64,000 nt of DNA from Prosopocoilus inquinatus. Taxonomy: Eukaryota > Arthropoda > Insecta > Coleoptera > Lucanidae. Below the pieces are notes generated by a model. It saw only the letters and a list, made by a program, of their open reading frames with translations. It searched no databases and was not told the DNA's origin. This document shows positions 35,461-45,796 of this stretch, in pieces. Both the position numbers and the translations under genes were made by a program. Where the stretch lies: the NCBI GenBank assembly GCA_036172665.1, contig CM069880.1, positions 1,304,501 to 1,368,500 on the forward strand, in the 5' to 3' direction. Positions within the stretch are counted from its first letter, which is position 1. Every line of letters starts with the position of its first letter.

Positions 35461-37546
35461 ACGTAAACCCGGGTTGTCGCGTATCAAACGAAAGGTCTCG
35501 CCGAGCGGCGACGGAAAATCGCGTCGGTTCTATTTTTCGATCGAAGATGGCGCTGCAATGATCGAAACTGGACGCGTCGAACGTAAACCCGGGTTGTCGC
35601 GTATCAAACGAAAGGTCTCGCCGAGCGGCGACGGAAAATCGCGTCGGTTCGATTTGTCGATCGAAGATGGCGCTGCAATGATCGAAATCGGACGCGTCGA
35701 ACGTAAACAGGGGTTGTCGCGTATCAAACGAAAGGTCTCGCCGAGCGGCGACGGAAAATCGCGTCGGTTCGATTTTTCGATCGAAGATGGCGCTGCAATG
35801 ACCGAAATCGAACGCGTCGAACGTAAACAAGGATTGTCGCGTATCAAACGAAAGGTCTCGCCGTGCGGCGACGGAAAATCGCGTCGGTTCGATTTTTCGA
35901 TCTAAGATGGCGCTGCAATGATCGAAATCGGACGCGTCGAACGTAAACCCGGGTTGTCGCGTATCAAACAAAAGGTCTCGCCGAGCGGCGACGGAAAATC
36001 GCGTCGGTTCGATTTTTCGATCGAAGATGGCACTGCAATGATCGAAATCGGACGCGTCGATCGTAAACCCGGATTTTGTCGCGTATCAAACGAAAGGTCT
36101 CGCCGAGCGGCGACGGAAAATCGCGTCGGTTCGATTTTTCGATCGAAGATGGCGCTGCAATGATCGAAACTGGACGCGTCGAACGTAAACCCGGGTTGTC
36201 GCGTATCAAACGAAAGGTCTCGCCGAGCGGCGACGGAAAATCGCGTCGGTTCGATTTTTCGATCGAAGATGGCGCTTTAATGATCGAAACTGGACGCGTC
36301 GAATGTAAACCCGGGTTGTTGCGCATCAAACGAAAGGTCTCGCCGAGCGGCGACGGAAAATCGCGTCGGTTCGATTTTTCGATCGAAGATGGCGCTGCAA
36401 TGATCGAAATCGGACGCGTCGAACGTAAACCCGGGTTGTCGCGTATCAAACGAAAGGTCTCGCCGAGCGGCGACGGAAAATCGCGTCGGTTCGATTTTTC
36501 GATCGAAGATGGCGCTGCAATGATCGAAATCGAACGCGTCGAACGTAAACCCGGGTTGTCGCGTATCAAACGAAAGGTCTCGCCGAGCGGCGACGGAAAA
36601 TCGCGTCGGTTCGATTTTTCGATCGAAGATGACGCTGCATTGATCGAAACTGGACGCGTCGAACGTAAACCCGGGTTGTCGTGCATCAAACGAAAGGTCT
36701 CGCCGAGCAGCAACGGAAAATCGCGTCGGTTCGATTTTTCGATCGAAGATGGCGCTGCAACGATCGATACTGGACGCGTCGAACGTAAACCCGGGTTGTC
36801 GCGTATCAAACAAAAGGTCTCGCCGAGCGGCGACGGAAAATCGCGTCTGTTCGATTTTTCGATCGAAGATGGCACTGCAATGATCGAAATCGGACGCGTC
36901 GAACGTAAACCCGGATTGTCGCGTATCAAACAAAAGGTCTCGCCGAGCGGCGACGGAAACTCGCGTCGGTTCAATTTTTCGATCGAAGATGGCGCTGCAA
37001 TGATCGAAATCGGACGCGTCGAACGTAAACCCGGGTTGTCGCGCATCAAATGAAAGGTCTCGCCGAGCGGCGACGGAAAATCGCGTCGGTTCGATTTTTC
37101 GATCGAAGATGGCACTGCAATGATCGAAATCGGACGCGTCGAACGTAAACCCGGATTGTCGCGTATCAAACGAAAGGTCTCGCCGAGCGGCGACGGAAAA
37201 TCGAGTCGGTTCGATTTTTCGATAGAAGTTGACGCTGCATTGATCGAAACTGGACGCGTCGAACGTAAACCCGGGTTGTCGCGCATCAAACGAAAGGTCT
37301 CGCCGAGCGGCGACGGAAAATCGCCTCGGTTCGATTTTTCGATCGAAGATGACGCTGCAATGATCGAAACTGGACGCGTCGAACGTAAACCCGGGTTGTC
37401 GCGCATCAAACGAAAGGTCTCGCCGAGCGGCGACGGAAAATCGCGTCGGTTCGATTATTCGATCGAAGATGGCGCTGTAATGATCGAAACTGGACGCGTC
37501 GAACGTAAACCCGGGTTGTCGCGCATCAAACGAAAGGTCTCGCCTA
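35461..37546. repeat. 120-bp satellite array B7, first part (about 17.4 monomers)
   Basis: Begins like B1 (ggttctattttt, gatttgtcgatc, aaacaaggattg). Has a +TT monomer near 36071, the gctttaatg monomer near 36274 and caaatgaaagg near 37047. Confidence 0.96.
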
Positions 37547-37692
37547 GTAAAAGATGGGATCGACGAGGGTTGGTTGGCAACGATCGCGCGACACGCGTAG
37601 TGAGGAAACCTTGACACTTGACATATATAATATTATTTCTGTACGGCCAGTCGAGGGGCCGTAGCCCCGGAGATCGGATGGGGGGGGGGGGG
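37547..37692. repeat. Linker L5, C-derived, G13 tail
   Basis: As L1, including tattatttctg, with a 13-base G run at 37680-37692. Confidence 0.9.
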
Positions 37693-37850
37693 CGACAGAA
37701 AATCGCGTCGGTTCGATTTTTCGATCGAAGATGGCGCTGCAATGATCGAAACTGGACGCGTCGAACGTAAACCCGGGTTGTCGCGTTTCAAACGAAAGGT
37801 CTCGCCGAGCGGCGACGGAAAATCGCGTCGGTTCGATTTTTCGATTCAAG

Positions 37851-37852
<2 letters not shown>
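37693..37852. repeat. 120-bp satellite array B7, fragment left of the LINE
   Basis: About 1.3 monomers matching 5598-5757, cut at cgattcaagat where the LINE 3' tail begins. Confidence 0.95.

Positions 37853-37890
<38 letters not shown>
37852..37890. repeat. (TAA)13 microsatellite at the LINE 3' end
   Basis: Thirteen perfect TAA units directly at the integration junction, followed by gtagtag. Simple-repeat 3' tails in place of poly(A) are known in several LINE families. Confidence 0.95.
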
Positions 37891-37999
37891 GTAGTAGTCG
37901 CCCAACAGGAAATACCCAATTACAGGACGAAAAGAAAACACAACAATATAAATACTAACAATTTAAATACATTTAGTTTAATAAAATGCTGCAAGCAAA

Positions 38000-40855
38000 T
38001 CATAGATTATCACAAAATATATCATCATATTTTGCATCAGCATTACGGCACATGGTGTATATAGGCGCTTTAATTAAGATATTACTCTTAGCTGTACGCA
38101 GATAAAATGTTGTAGACCATCTCGAGTTGAAACGTGGCACCATAAAATTCAAAGATTCCAAGATTTCGACACAATCAAGTTTATAATGAATGACTTTCCA
38201 AATAAATCGAGCACCTTGTATTTCCCGACGTTGACTAAGGGATTGAAAATTATGTCTGCGTAGTAGGTCGTCATAGTCAACACCTCTTGGGGGATATTCC
38301 CCAGAGATTTTCAACGAAAGGAATTTAAGAAACCTACGTTGTATACGCTCGATATCTAAACGATAGCAAATGTAATAAGGTGACCAGACTTGAGAAGCAT
38401 ATTCAAGTCTGCTAATAACTAAGGAATTGAAAAGACATTTAAATACATCAATGTTATCAAAGTACTTGACTGTACGAAAGACAAAACCAAGTGTTTTTGA
38501 GGCTGCGGTAACTATATTTTTTATGTGGGAAGAAAAGCTTAGAGTAGAATCAAAAAGCACCCCAAGATCCATTGTGGAGGTTTTCCTTATAATTACTTGA
38601 CCATTTAATTTATAGTCATAGTTAATCGGACTGAGTTTTTTGGTGTACGTTACAGAACAACATTTATTGATGTTTAACTTAAGATAATTGATGGCACACC
38701 AATAGTTAATAGTGTCAAGACCTTGCTGTAGCTGAATAGCTTCATGAACAGTCGAAACCGACGCATAAATTTTTAAATCATCTGCAAACGCAAGCACTCG
38801 ACATTCAAGAGAGTTTAACAAATCATTTATAAATAAAACAAATAGCAAAGGTCCTAAGTTAGAACCCTGCGGAACACCAGAGGTTGCCTGATATTCAAAT
38901 GATTTGTAGCCGTTGTAAAACACATAACTCACTCTGGCTGTTAAATAAGATTTCATAAGATGTAACAACGAAGAAGTCATGCCGAAAGAGCTAAGTTTCC
39001 TGAGAAGGATACCGTGGTGTACCATATCAAAAGCACTAGATAGATCGGTATATACAACGTCAACTTGTCCCTGTTTATTCAATTGTTCAGCAATAAATTG
39101 CGTTATAGTGACTAAGTTCGTAATCGTTGACCTACCAGAAATAAAGCCGTGCTGACATGTAGCAATGTAAGAGAAAGTTTGTCTATAAATAAGCTTATAT
39201 ATAAGTTGTTCAAAAATTTTAGCAAAGTTGTTCAAAATTGCTATAGGGCGATAATTTTTTATCTGCCCTTTATCACCTTTTTTATAGACAGGCGTAATTC
39301 TGGCCCTTTTCCAGGTATCCGGGAAAGAAGACGTAGCAATGGCAACATTAATAATATGAAGTAATGGCTTGACAAAAGCATATCTAGCGTCGTGGACCAA
39401 GAAGCTTGGAATTGAATCATCCCCTGCAGTAAATTTAATAGGAAATTTTACCATTATGTTTAATAGTTCTACTTCGGACACAGGTGGCATATGAAATGGG
39501 AGAGAGTTCGAATATATATCATTAAGTTCAATAATTCCAGAATCAGGCAAGTGGATTTTAGAAAATAAATCGGCAAAACCATTGACAATATCCTGAGGAC
39601 AGCTATAAGATCTATTATCATTTACGAATAATTTATTAGGGATCCGAGTAGTGCCTTGCCTCATATGGACATACTGAAAAATATTTTTAGGATTAGACAT
39701 AATGGACTCTTCAGTTCCATGTACGAACGTCTTGTACGCAAGAGACAATTGTGTTTTACATATATTACGCAAGCGCCTAAATTCATTATGAAAGTACAAA
39801 TTATTCGTAGCTAACCATTTCTGACGATAGTAATTTTTTAGCTTCAGGTTTGCAATAATAGATGCTGTAAACCATGGCGGATAGGAGGATGGACGCGCCT
39901 TATACTGTGGAACAGACTGCTCAATAATGCTATAAAGAATATTATAAAAAATTTTGGTGCAAAGATTAACATCAGAGCAGCACTCAACAGATGCCCAATC
40001 AGCATTGAGAAGATTATTATAGAGTTCTACAAAATTAGCTTTACGAAAATTAAACCTTTTAACCTGAGCAAGAGGAAAGGGATGATCTTTATCCAAAGGC
40101 AAGCATTTGATTGAAATAGTGAGAGCAGGATGATGAGGGTCCTCAATAACAAGTGGGTGATCTTCATGCATGACAATAAAATCATGGGCAAAATTTGATA
40201 GCACTAAATCCAATAATCTATTGCTACTATTTTTTATTTGATTATACTGTGTTAATTCCAGTGAGTTACAGAGATTGTGTAATAAGCGTACTCTTGGACA
40301 GGAAGAATTATTAGGTTCAGCAAATTTAGGAATATTAAAATCACCAACTATAAGTAACGACTTAGTTGATGAAAATACTTCCAAAGCTTCAAAGAAGAGT
40401 TCATAATCGTTGACTGACAGATTGGGTGGTATATAAAAAGATGCTAAAAAGAATTCGGAACCAAAAAACTGAAGCTTACAAATGACCAAGTCGATTAATG
40501 GGATTTGTCCAAAAAAATGAGAAGCATCAATCATTTCAAATTTAAGATTATTAGATATGGCAACAATGACACCGCCACCAGTAGATTTATTTAGAATATT
40601 GACATTTCTGTCACATCTTACAACATCATATTCAGGAGGAAACAACTCAGCACTGTTAATAGAATCATTCAACCACGATTCAGTAACAACAATGATATCA
40701 TAATAATACTCACAAGTGTTGAGATAAAATTCATGTGTCTTGGTTCGTAATCCACGAGCATTTTGGTAGAAAATTTTCAGAAATTTGAGTATTTTGTTGG
40801 GCGAACTTAGTTTAAATTTATATCGGAAACAGAAACAATAGTAGGAACACCATTT
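38000..40855 (-). CDS. LINE ORF2: APE-type endonuclease and reverse transcriptase
   Basis: Multifunctional enzyme for target-primed reverse transcription. The frame is open from 40855 (just after an in-frame TAA) to the TGA at 38000-38002, 951 codons. Endonuclease signs: FYQNARGLRTK (40771-40739) and VTESWL just upstream of TTG 40672; then, counting from that TTG, GGGVIVAISN at 32-41, GDFN at 110-113 and DPHHPAL at 178-184 where the family usually has a SDHxP-like motif. Reverse transcriptase signs: TPVYKKGDKGQIKNYRPIA (460-478), QHGFISGRS (507-515), YTDLSSAFD with catalytic Asp 543, SGVPQGSNLGP (598-608) and FADD (629-632). The C-terminal EYASQVWSP (757-765) region is typical of insect LINEs. 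No in-frame ATG precedes the endonuclease motifs; the first is at residue 47. The frame is shifted relative to ORF1 and overlaps its last 49 nt, so initiation is unusual (reinitiation, non-AUG start or frameshift). No RNase H domain was recognised. Confidence 0.9.
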   Translation of the reverse strand, partial: KWCSYYCFCFRYKFKLSSPNKILKFLKIFYQNARGLRTKTHEFYLNTCEYYYDIIVVTESWLNDSINSAELFPPEYDVVRCDRNVNILNKSTGGGVIVAISNNLKFEMIDASHFFGQIPLIDLVICKLQFFGSEFFLASFYIPPNLSVNDYELFFEALEVFSSTKSLLIVGDFNIPKFAEPNNSSCPRVRLLHNLCNSLELTQYNQIKNSSNRLLDLVLSNFAHDFIVMHEDHPLVIEDPHHPALTISIKCLPLDKDHPFPLAQVKRFNFRKANFVELYNNLLNADWASVECCSDVNLCTKIFYNILYSIIEQSVPQYKARPSSYPPWFTASIIANLKLKNYYRQKWLATNNLYFHNEFRRLRNICKTQLSLAYKTFVHGTEESIMSNPKNIFQYVHMRQGTTRIPNKLFVNDNRSYSCPQDIVNGFADLFSKIHLPDSGIIELNDIYSNSLPFHMPPVSEVELLNIMVKFPIKFTAGDDSIPSFLVHDARYAFVKPLLHIINVAIATSSFPDTWKRARITPVYKKGDKGQIKNYRPIAILNNFAKIFEQLIYKLIYRQTFSYIATCQHGFISGRSTITNLVTITQFIAEQLNKQGQVDVVYTDLSSAFDMVHHGILLRKLSSFGMTSSLLHLMKSYLTARVSYVFYNGYKSFEYQATSGVPQGSNLGPLLFVLFINDLLNSLECRVLAFADDLKIYASVSTVHEAIQLQQGLDTINYWCAINYLKLNINKCCSVTYTKKLSPINYDYKLNGQVIIRKTSTMDLGVLFDSTLSFSSHIKNIVTAASKTLGFVFRTVKYFDNIDVFKCLFNSLVISRLEYASQVWSPYYICYRLDIERIQRRFLKFLSLKISGEYPPRGVDYDDLLRRHNFQSLSQRREIQGARFIWKVIHYKLDCVEILESLNFMVPRFNSRWSTTFYLRTAKSNILIKAPIYTMCRNADAKYDDIFCDNL

Positions 40856-41676
40856 TTATATTTGATCTTCAGATTATTTTCACCATTCGAAGCACGGCAT
40901 TGCAACTCATTCTTAACCTGCTTATAAATCTCGATTTGCATAGGAGTGCGATCAGGCGAAATATAGCAGTTAGCAAAATCTGGATTTTTTTTTAGTTGTG
41001 ACGCATTACGTAAAACCTTCTCAGCATTATTGGCAGAAGTCAAACAGACTTTGAGAGGGCGACATCGGTCAAGTTTAGTGCTATCAAATTTGCCGAGACG
41101 CACGGAGGAAAATTCCTGAATATCTATATTAAGTTTTTGCAAGATAGTGGAAATTTTATTAACATCGATGTTCGACTGATCAGTATTTGTTACAACACGC
41201 TCCTCTTTTAGACCAAATATAATAACGTTGGAAACACGTTTTGCACGCTCAGCTGATTCTTGAAAAAATTTTTCAGATTCTAGAGGTGAATTGGGTAAAC
41301 TTACATTTTCTACACGAGATATTTTATTCTGTAACTCAGCAACCTGGCCTTCCAACAGATTAATACGATTAGTAATTGCCTTAAATTCATGCTGAATAAC
41401 TTCCTTCAATTCATTTTTAAATTCGATTTTAAATAAATCAAACTGTTGTTTGAGGACAGTCTCCAGAAGAGAGGCAGATAGCTGTTCTTGATCAGCGGAC
41501 GTTGATTGACATGTTAAGCAATACCATGATTTCTTATGCTGTGTAATGGCAGTGATTTCAGAAGCGGGCAAAAGTATACACTTAACGTGAACATACTTTT
41601 TACACGCCCCCGAACATTTAACAGAAGGTGTCGTCGGAGTGACAGCACTCTCGCAGAATAAACAATTATTCGGCAT
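40807..41676 (-). CDS. LINE ORF1: PHD-finger and coiled-coil RNA-binding protein
   Basis: 289 residues from an ATG at 41676 to TAA at 40807. ORF1 proteins bind the element RNA and form the ribonucleoprotein with ORF2. The N-terminus has a C4HC3 zinc finger of PHD type: Cys5, Cys8, Cys21, Cys25, His30, Cys33, Cys53 and Cys56, with Trp51 before the last pair as is usual. Residues about 60-125 are helix-rich with spaced hydrophobic positions (FKNELKEVI, INLLEGQVAELQNKI), a likely coiled coil for oligomerisation. Residues about 148-225 begin with VSNVIIFGL, which looks like the first strand of an RRM-like fold as in other LINE ORF1 proteins, followed by a C-terminal domain with NPDFANCYISPDRTPMQ. 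Domain identities beyond the zinc finger are inferred. It overlaps the upstream open part of ORF2, as expected for a bicistronic element. There are no stops or frameshifts. Confidence 0.88.
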   Translation of the reverse strand: MPNNCLFCESAVTPTTPSVKCSGACKKYVHVKCILLPASEITAITQHKKSWYCLTCQSTSADQEQLSASLLETVLKQQFDLFKIEFKNELKEVIQHEFKAITNRINLLEGQVAELQNKISRVENVSLPNSPLESEKFFQESAERAKRVSNVIIFGLKEERVVTNTDQSNIDVNKISTILQKLNIDIQEFSSVRLGKFDSTKLDRCRPLKVCLTSANNAEKVLRNASQLKKNPDFANCYISPDRTPMQIEIYKQVKNELQCRASNGENNLKIKYKNGVPTIVSVSDINLN

Positions 41677-42030
41677 AATTGAAACAATAAATAAATGTAT
41701 AAAAAAAAACTGATGAAACAGAAAATTTCAACTGAATAAGAACCAGATGCAAAAACACAGGTAATCGTGCCTTTCTTATCGCTAGACGGCAAGAAGAAAT
41801 CGAAAAATTTGTGCCGGACAAATAAGACTAATAATTAAAGAAACAAATGCCAATTACTCGCACAGTTGATGGAGCAGAAAAACGGGTATTATATTGATAG
41901 GTAGAGAGAAACATTCCTTTGACATTCATGCAAAATTCAATATGAAAAACACAACACCTACACCTTAAACCACAAAACAAGTACGAGCAAACACAAAACA
42001 TGTATACACGCTCACAGCACGCGCATTTAA
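41677..42030 (-). promoter_or_regulatory. LINE 5' UTR, expected internal promoter
   Basis: About 354 nt between the 5' junction and the ORF1 ATG, sharing nothing with the surrounding satellites. LINEs carry an internal promoter here, but no motif was confidently recognised. Array frames run into this region only by chance. Confidence 0.5.
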
Positions 42031-45000
42031 TGACGCTGCAATGATCGAAACCGGACGCGTCGAACGTAAACCCGGGTTGTCGCGCATCAAACAAAAGGTC
42101 TCGCCGAGCGGCGACGGAAAATCGCGTCGGTTCGATTTTTCGATCGAAGATGACGCTGCAATGATCGAAACTGGACGCGTCGAACGTAAACCCGGGTTGT
42201 CGCGCACCAAACGAAAGGTCTCGCCGAGCGGCGACGGAAAATCGCGTCGGTTCGATTTTTCGATCGAAGATGGCACTGCAATGATCGAAATCGGACGCGT
42301 CGAACGTAAACCCGGGTTGTCGCGTATCAAACGAAAGGTCTCGCCGAGCGGCGACGGAAAATCGCGTCGGTTCGATTTTTCGATCGAAGATGGCGCTGCA
42401 ATGATCGAAATCGAACGCGTCGAACGTAAACCCGGATTGTCGCGTATCAAACGAAAGGTCTCGCCAGGCGGCGACGGAAAATCGCGTTAGTTCGATTTTT
42501 CGATCGAAGATGGCGCTGCAATGATCGAAATCGGACGCGTCGAACGTAAACCCGGGTTGTCGCGTATCAAACGAAAGGTCTCGCCGAGCGGCGACGGAAA
42601 ATCGCGTCGGTTCGATTTTTCGACCGAAGATGGCGCTGCAATGTTCGAAATCGAACGCGTCGAACGTAAACCCGGATTGTCGCGTATCAAACGAAAGGTC
42701 TCGCCGAGCGGCGACGGAAAATCGCGTCGGTTCGATTTTTCGATCTAAGATGGCGCTGCAATGATCGAAATCGAACGCGTCGAACGTAAACCCGGATTGT
42801 CGCGTATCAAACGAAAGGTCTCGCCGAGCGGCGACGGAAAATCGGGTCGGTTCGATTTTTCGATCGAAGATGGCACTGCAATGATCGAAATCGGACGCGT
42901 CGAACGTAAAGGCGGATTTTGTCGCGTATCAAACGAAAGGTCTCGCCGAGCGGCGACGGAAAATCGGGTCGGTTCGATTTTTCGATCGAAGATGGCACTG
43001 CAATGATCGAAATCGGACGCGTCGAACGTAAACCCGGATTGAGCGGCGACGGAAAATCGCGTCGGTTCGATTTTTCGTTTCAAGATGACGCTGCAATGAT
43101 CGAAACCGGACGCGTCGAACGTAAACCCGGCTTGTCGCGCATCAAACGAAAGGTCTCGCCGAGCGGCGACGGAAAATCGCGTCGGTTCGATTTTTCGATC
43201 TAAGATGGCGCTGCAATGATCGAAATCGGACGCGTCGAACGTACACCCGGGTTGTCGCGTATCAAACGAAAGGTCTCTCCGAGCGGCGACCTAAAATCGC
43301 GTCGGTTCGATTTTTCGATCGAAGATGACGCTGCAATGATCGAAACTGGACGCGTCGAACGTAAACCCGGGTTGTCGCGCATCAAACGAAAGGTCTCGCC
43401 GAGCGGCGACGGAAAATCGCGTCGGTTCGATTTTTCGATCGAAGATGGCGCTGCAATGATCGAAATCGGACGCGTCGAACGTAAACCCGGGTTGTCGCGT
43501 ATCAAACGAAAGGTCTCGCCGAGCGGCGACGGAAAATCGCGTCGGTTCGATTTTTCGATCTAAGATGGCGCTGCAATGATCGAAATCGGACGCGTCGAAC
43601 GTAAACCCGGGTTGTCGCGTATCAAACAAAAGGTCTCGCCGAGCGGCGACGGAAAATCGCGTCGGTTCGATTTTTCGATCGAAGATGGCGCTGCAATGAT
43701 CGAAATCGGACGCGTCGAACGTAAACCCGGATTGTCGCGTATCAAACGAAAGGTCTCGCCGAGCGGCGACGAAAAATCGCGTCGGTTCGATTTTTCGATC
43801 GAAGATGGCGCTGCAATGATCGAAACTGGACGCGTCGAACGTAAACCCGGGTTGTCGCGTATCAAACAAAAGGTCTCGCCGAGCGGCGACGGAAAATCGC
43901 GTCGGTTCGATTTTTCGATCGAAGATGGCGCTGCAATGTTCGAAATCGAACGCGTCGAACGTAAACCCGGATTGTCGCGTATCAAACGAAAGGTCTCGCC
44001 GAGCGGCGACGGAAAATCGCGTCGGTTCGATTTTTCGATATAAGATGGCGCTGCAATGATCGAAATCGGACGCGTCGAACGTAAACCCGGGTTGTCGCGT
44101 ATCAAACGAAAGGTCTCGCCGAGCGGCGACGGAAAATCGCGTCGGTTCGATTTTTCGATCGAAGATGGCGCTGCAATGATCGAAATCGAACGCGTCGAAC
44201 GTAAACCCGGATTGTCGCGTATCAAACGAAAGGTCTCGCCGAGCTGCGACGGAAAATCGCGTCGGTTCGATTTTTCGATCGAAGATGACGCTGCAATGAT
44301 CGAAAGAGGACGCGAAGAACGTAAACCCGGGTTGTCGCGCATCAAACGAAAGGTCTCGCCGAGCGGCGACGGAAAATCGCGTCGGTTCGATTTTTCGATC
44401 GAAGATGACGCTGCAATGATCGAAACTGGACGCGTCGAACGTAAACCCGGGTTGTCGCGCATCAAACGAAAGGTCTCGCCGAGCGGCGACGGAAAATCGC
44501 GTCGGTTCGATTTTTCGATCGAAGATGGCACTGCAATGATCGAAATCGGACGCGTCGAACGTAAACCCGGGTTGTCGCGTATCAAACGAAAGGTCTCGCC
44601 GAGCGGCGACGGAAAATCGCGTCGGTTCGATTTTTCGATCGAAGATGGCGCTTTAATGATCGAAACTGGACGCGTCGAATGTAAACCCGGGTTGTTGCGC
44701 ATCAAACGAAAGGTCTCGCCGAGCGGCGACGGAAAATCGCGTCGGTTCGATTTTTCGATCGAAGATGGCGCTGCAATGATCGAAATCGGACGCGGCGAAC
44801 GTAAACCCGGGTTGTCGCGTATCAAACGAAAGGTCTCGCCGAGCGGCGACGGAAAATCGCGTCGGTTCGATTTTTCGATCGAAGATGGCGCTGCAATGAT
44901 CGAAATCGGACGCGTCGAACGTAAACCCGGGTTGTCGCGTATCAAACGAAAGGTCTCGCCGAGCGGCGACGGAAAATCGCGTCGGTTCGATTTTTCGATC

Positions 45001-45796
45001 GAAGATGGCGCTGCAATGTTCGAAATCGAACGCGTCGAACGTAAACCCGGATTGTCGCGTATCAAACGAAAGGTCTCGCCGAGCGGCGACGGAAAATCGC
45101 GTCGGTTCGATTTTTCGATATAAGATGGCGCTGCAATGATCGAAATCGGACGCGTCGAACGTAAACCCGGGTTGTCGCGTATCAAACGAAAGGTCTCGCC
45201 GAGTGGCGACGGAAAATCGCGTCGGTTCGATTTTTCGATCGAAGATGGCGCTGCAATGATCGAAATCGAACGCGTCGAACGTAAACCCGGATTGTCGCGT
45301 ATCAAACGAAAGGTCTCGCCGAGCTGCGACGGAAAATCGCGTCGGTTCGATTTTTCGATCGAAGATGACGCTGCAATGATCGAAAGAGGACGCGTCGAAC
45401 GTAAACCCGGGTTGTCGCGCATCAAACGAAAGGTCTCGCCGAGCGGCGACGGAAAATCGCGTCGGTTCGATTTTTCGATCGAAGATGGCGCTGCAATGAT
45501 CGAAACTGGACGCGTCGAACGTAAACCCGGGTTGTCGCGTATCAAACGAAAGGTCTCGCCGAGCGGCGACGGAAAATCGCGTCGGTTCGATTTTTCGATC
45601 GAAGATGGCGCTGCAATGATCGAAATCGGACGCGTCGAACGTAAACCCGGGTTGTCGCGCATCAAACGAAAGGTCTCGCCGAGCGGCGACGGAAAATCGC
45701 GTCGGTTCGATTTTTCGATCGAAGAAGGCGCTGCAGTGATCGATACTGGTCGCGTCGAACGTAAACCCGGATTGTCGCCTATCAAACGAAAGGTCT
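42031..45796. repeat. 120-bp satellite array B7, right of the LINE (about 31.4 monomers)
   Basis: Matches B1 from 5758 onward, including the +TT monomer (about 42914) and the 93-bp monomer near 43037, but has five extra monomers at about 44640-45240. These include a gctttaatg monomer normally found near the front of arrays. Ends with gcctatc before C5. Confidence 0.96.

Larger units (their letters stand above)
37853..42030 (-). mobile_element. Near-full-length non-LTR retrotransposon (LINE), about 4.18 kb, minus strand
   Basis: On the minus strand the order is a 5' UTR of about 354 nt (42030-41677), ORF1 (PHD finger, coiled coil), ORF2 (endonuclease plus reverse transcriptase), a 3' UTR of about 109 nt, and a simple-repeat tail reading (TAA)13 on the plus strand (37852-37890). 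It splits a 120-bp monomer: the left flank ends ...tcaagat, the right flank resumes atgacgctgc. Compared with the empty counterpart tcaagatgacgctg at about 5751, only at could be duplicated, so there is at most a 2-bp target duplication. Both ORFs are open throughout, so the insertion looks young, and it is absent from the equivalent copy 1 locus. Layout fits the CR1/Jockey group of LINEs; the exact clade cannot be told by eye. Confidence 0.93.

Noticed and set aside
39149..39364. Plus-strand ORF inside the LINE
   Set aside because: Antisense shadow of the reverse transcriptase frame.
41514..42094. Minus-strand ORFs at the LINE 5' end
   Set aside because: They combine satellite frame or 5' UTR with no conserved motif; ORF1 in another frame has the zinc finger and is the real gene.
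43560..45785. 741-residue minus-strand frame
   Set aside because: Another phase of the 120-bp repeat. Its length reflects the number of monomers without a stop, and five monomers of it are absent in the B1 counterpart.
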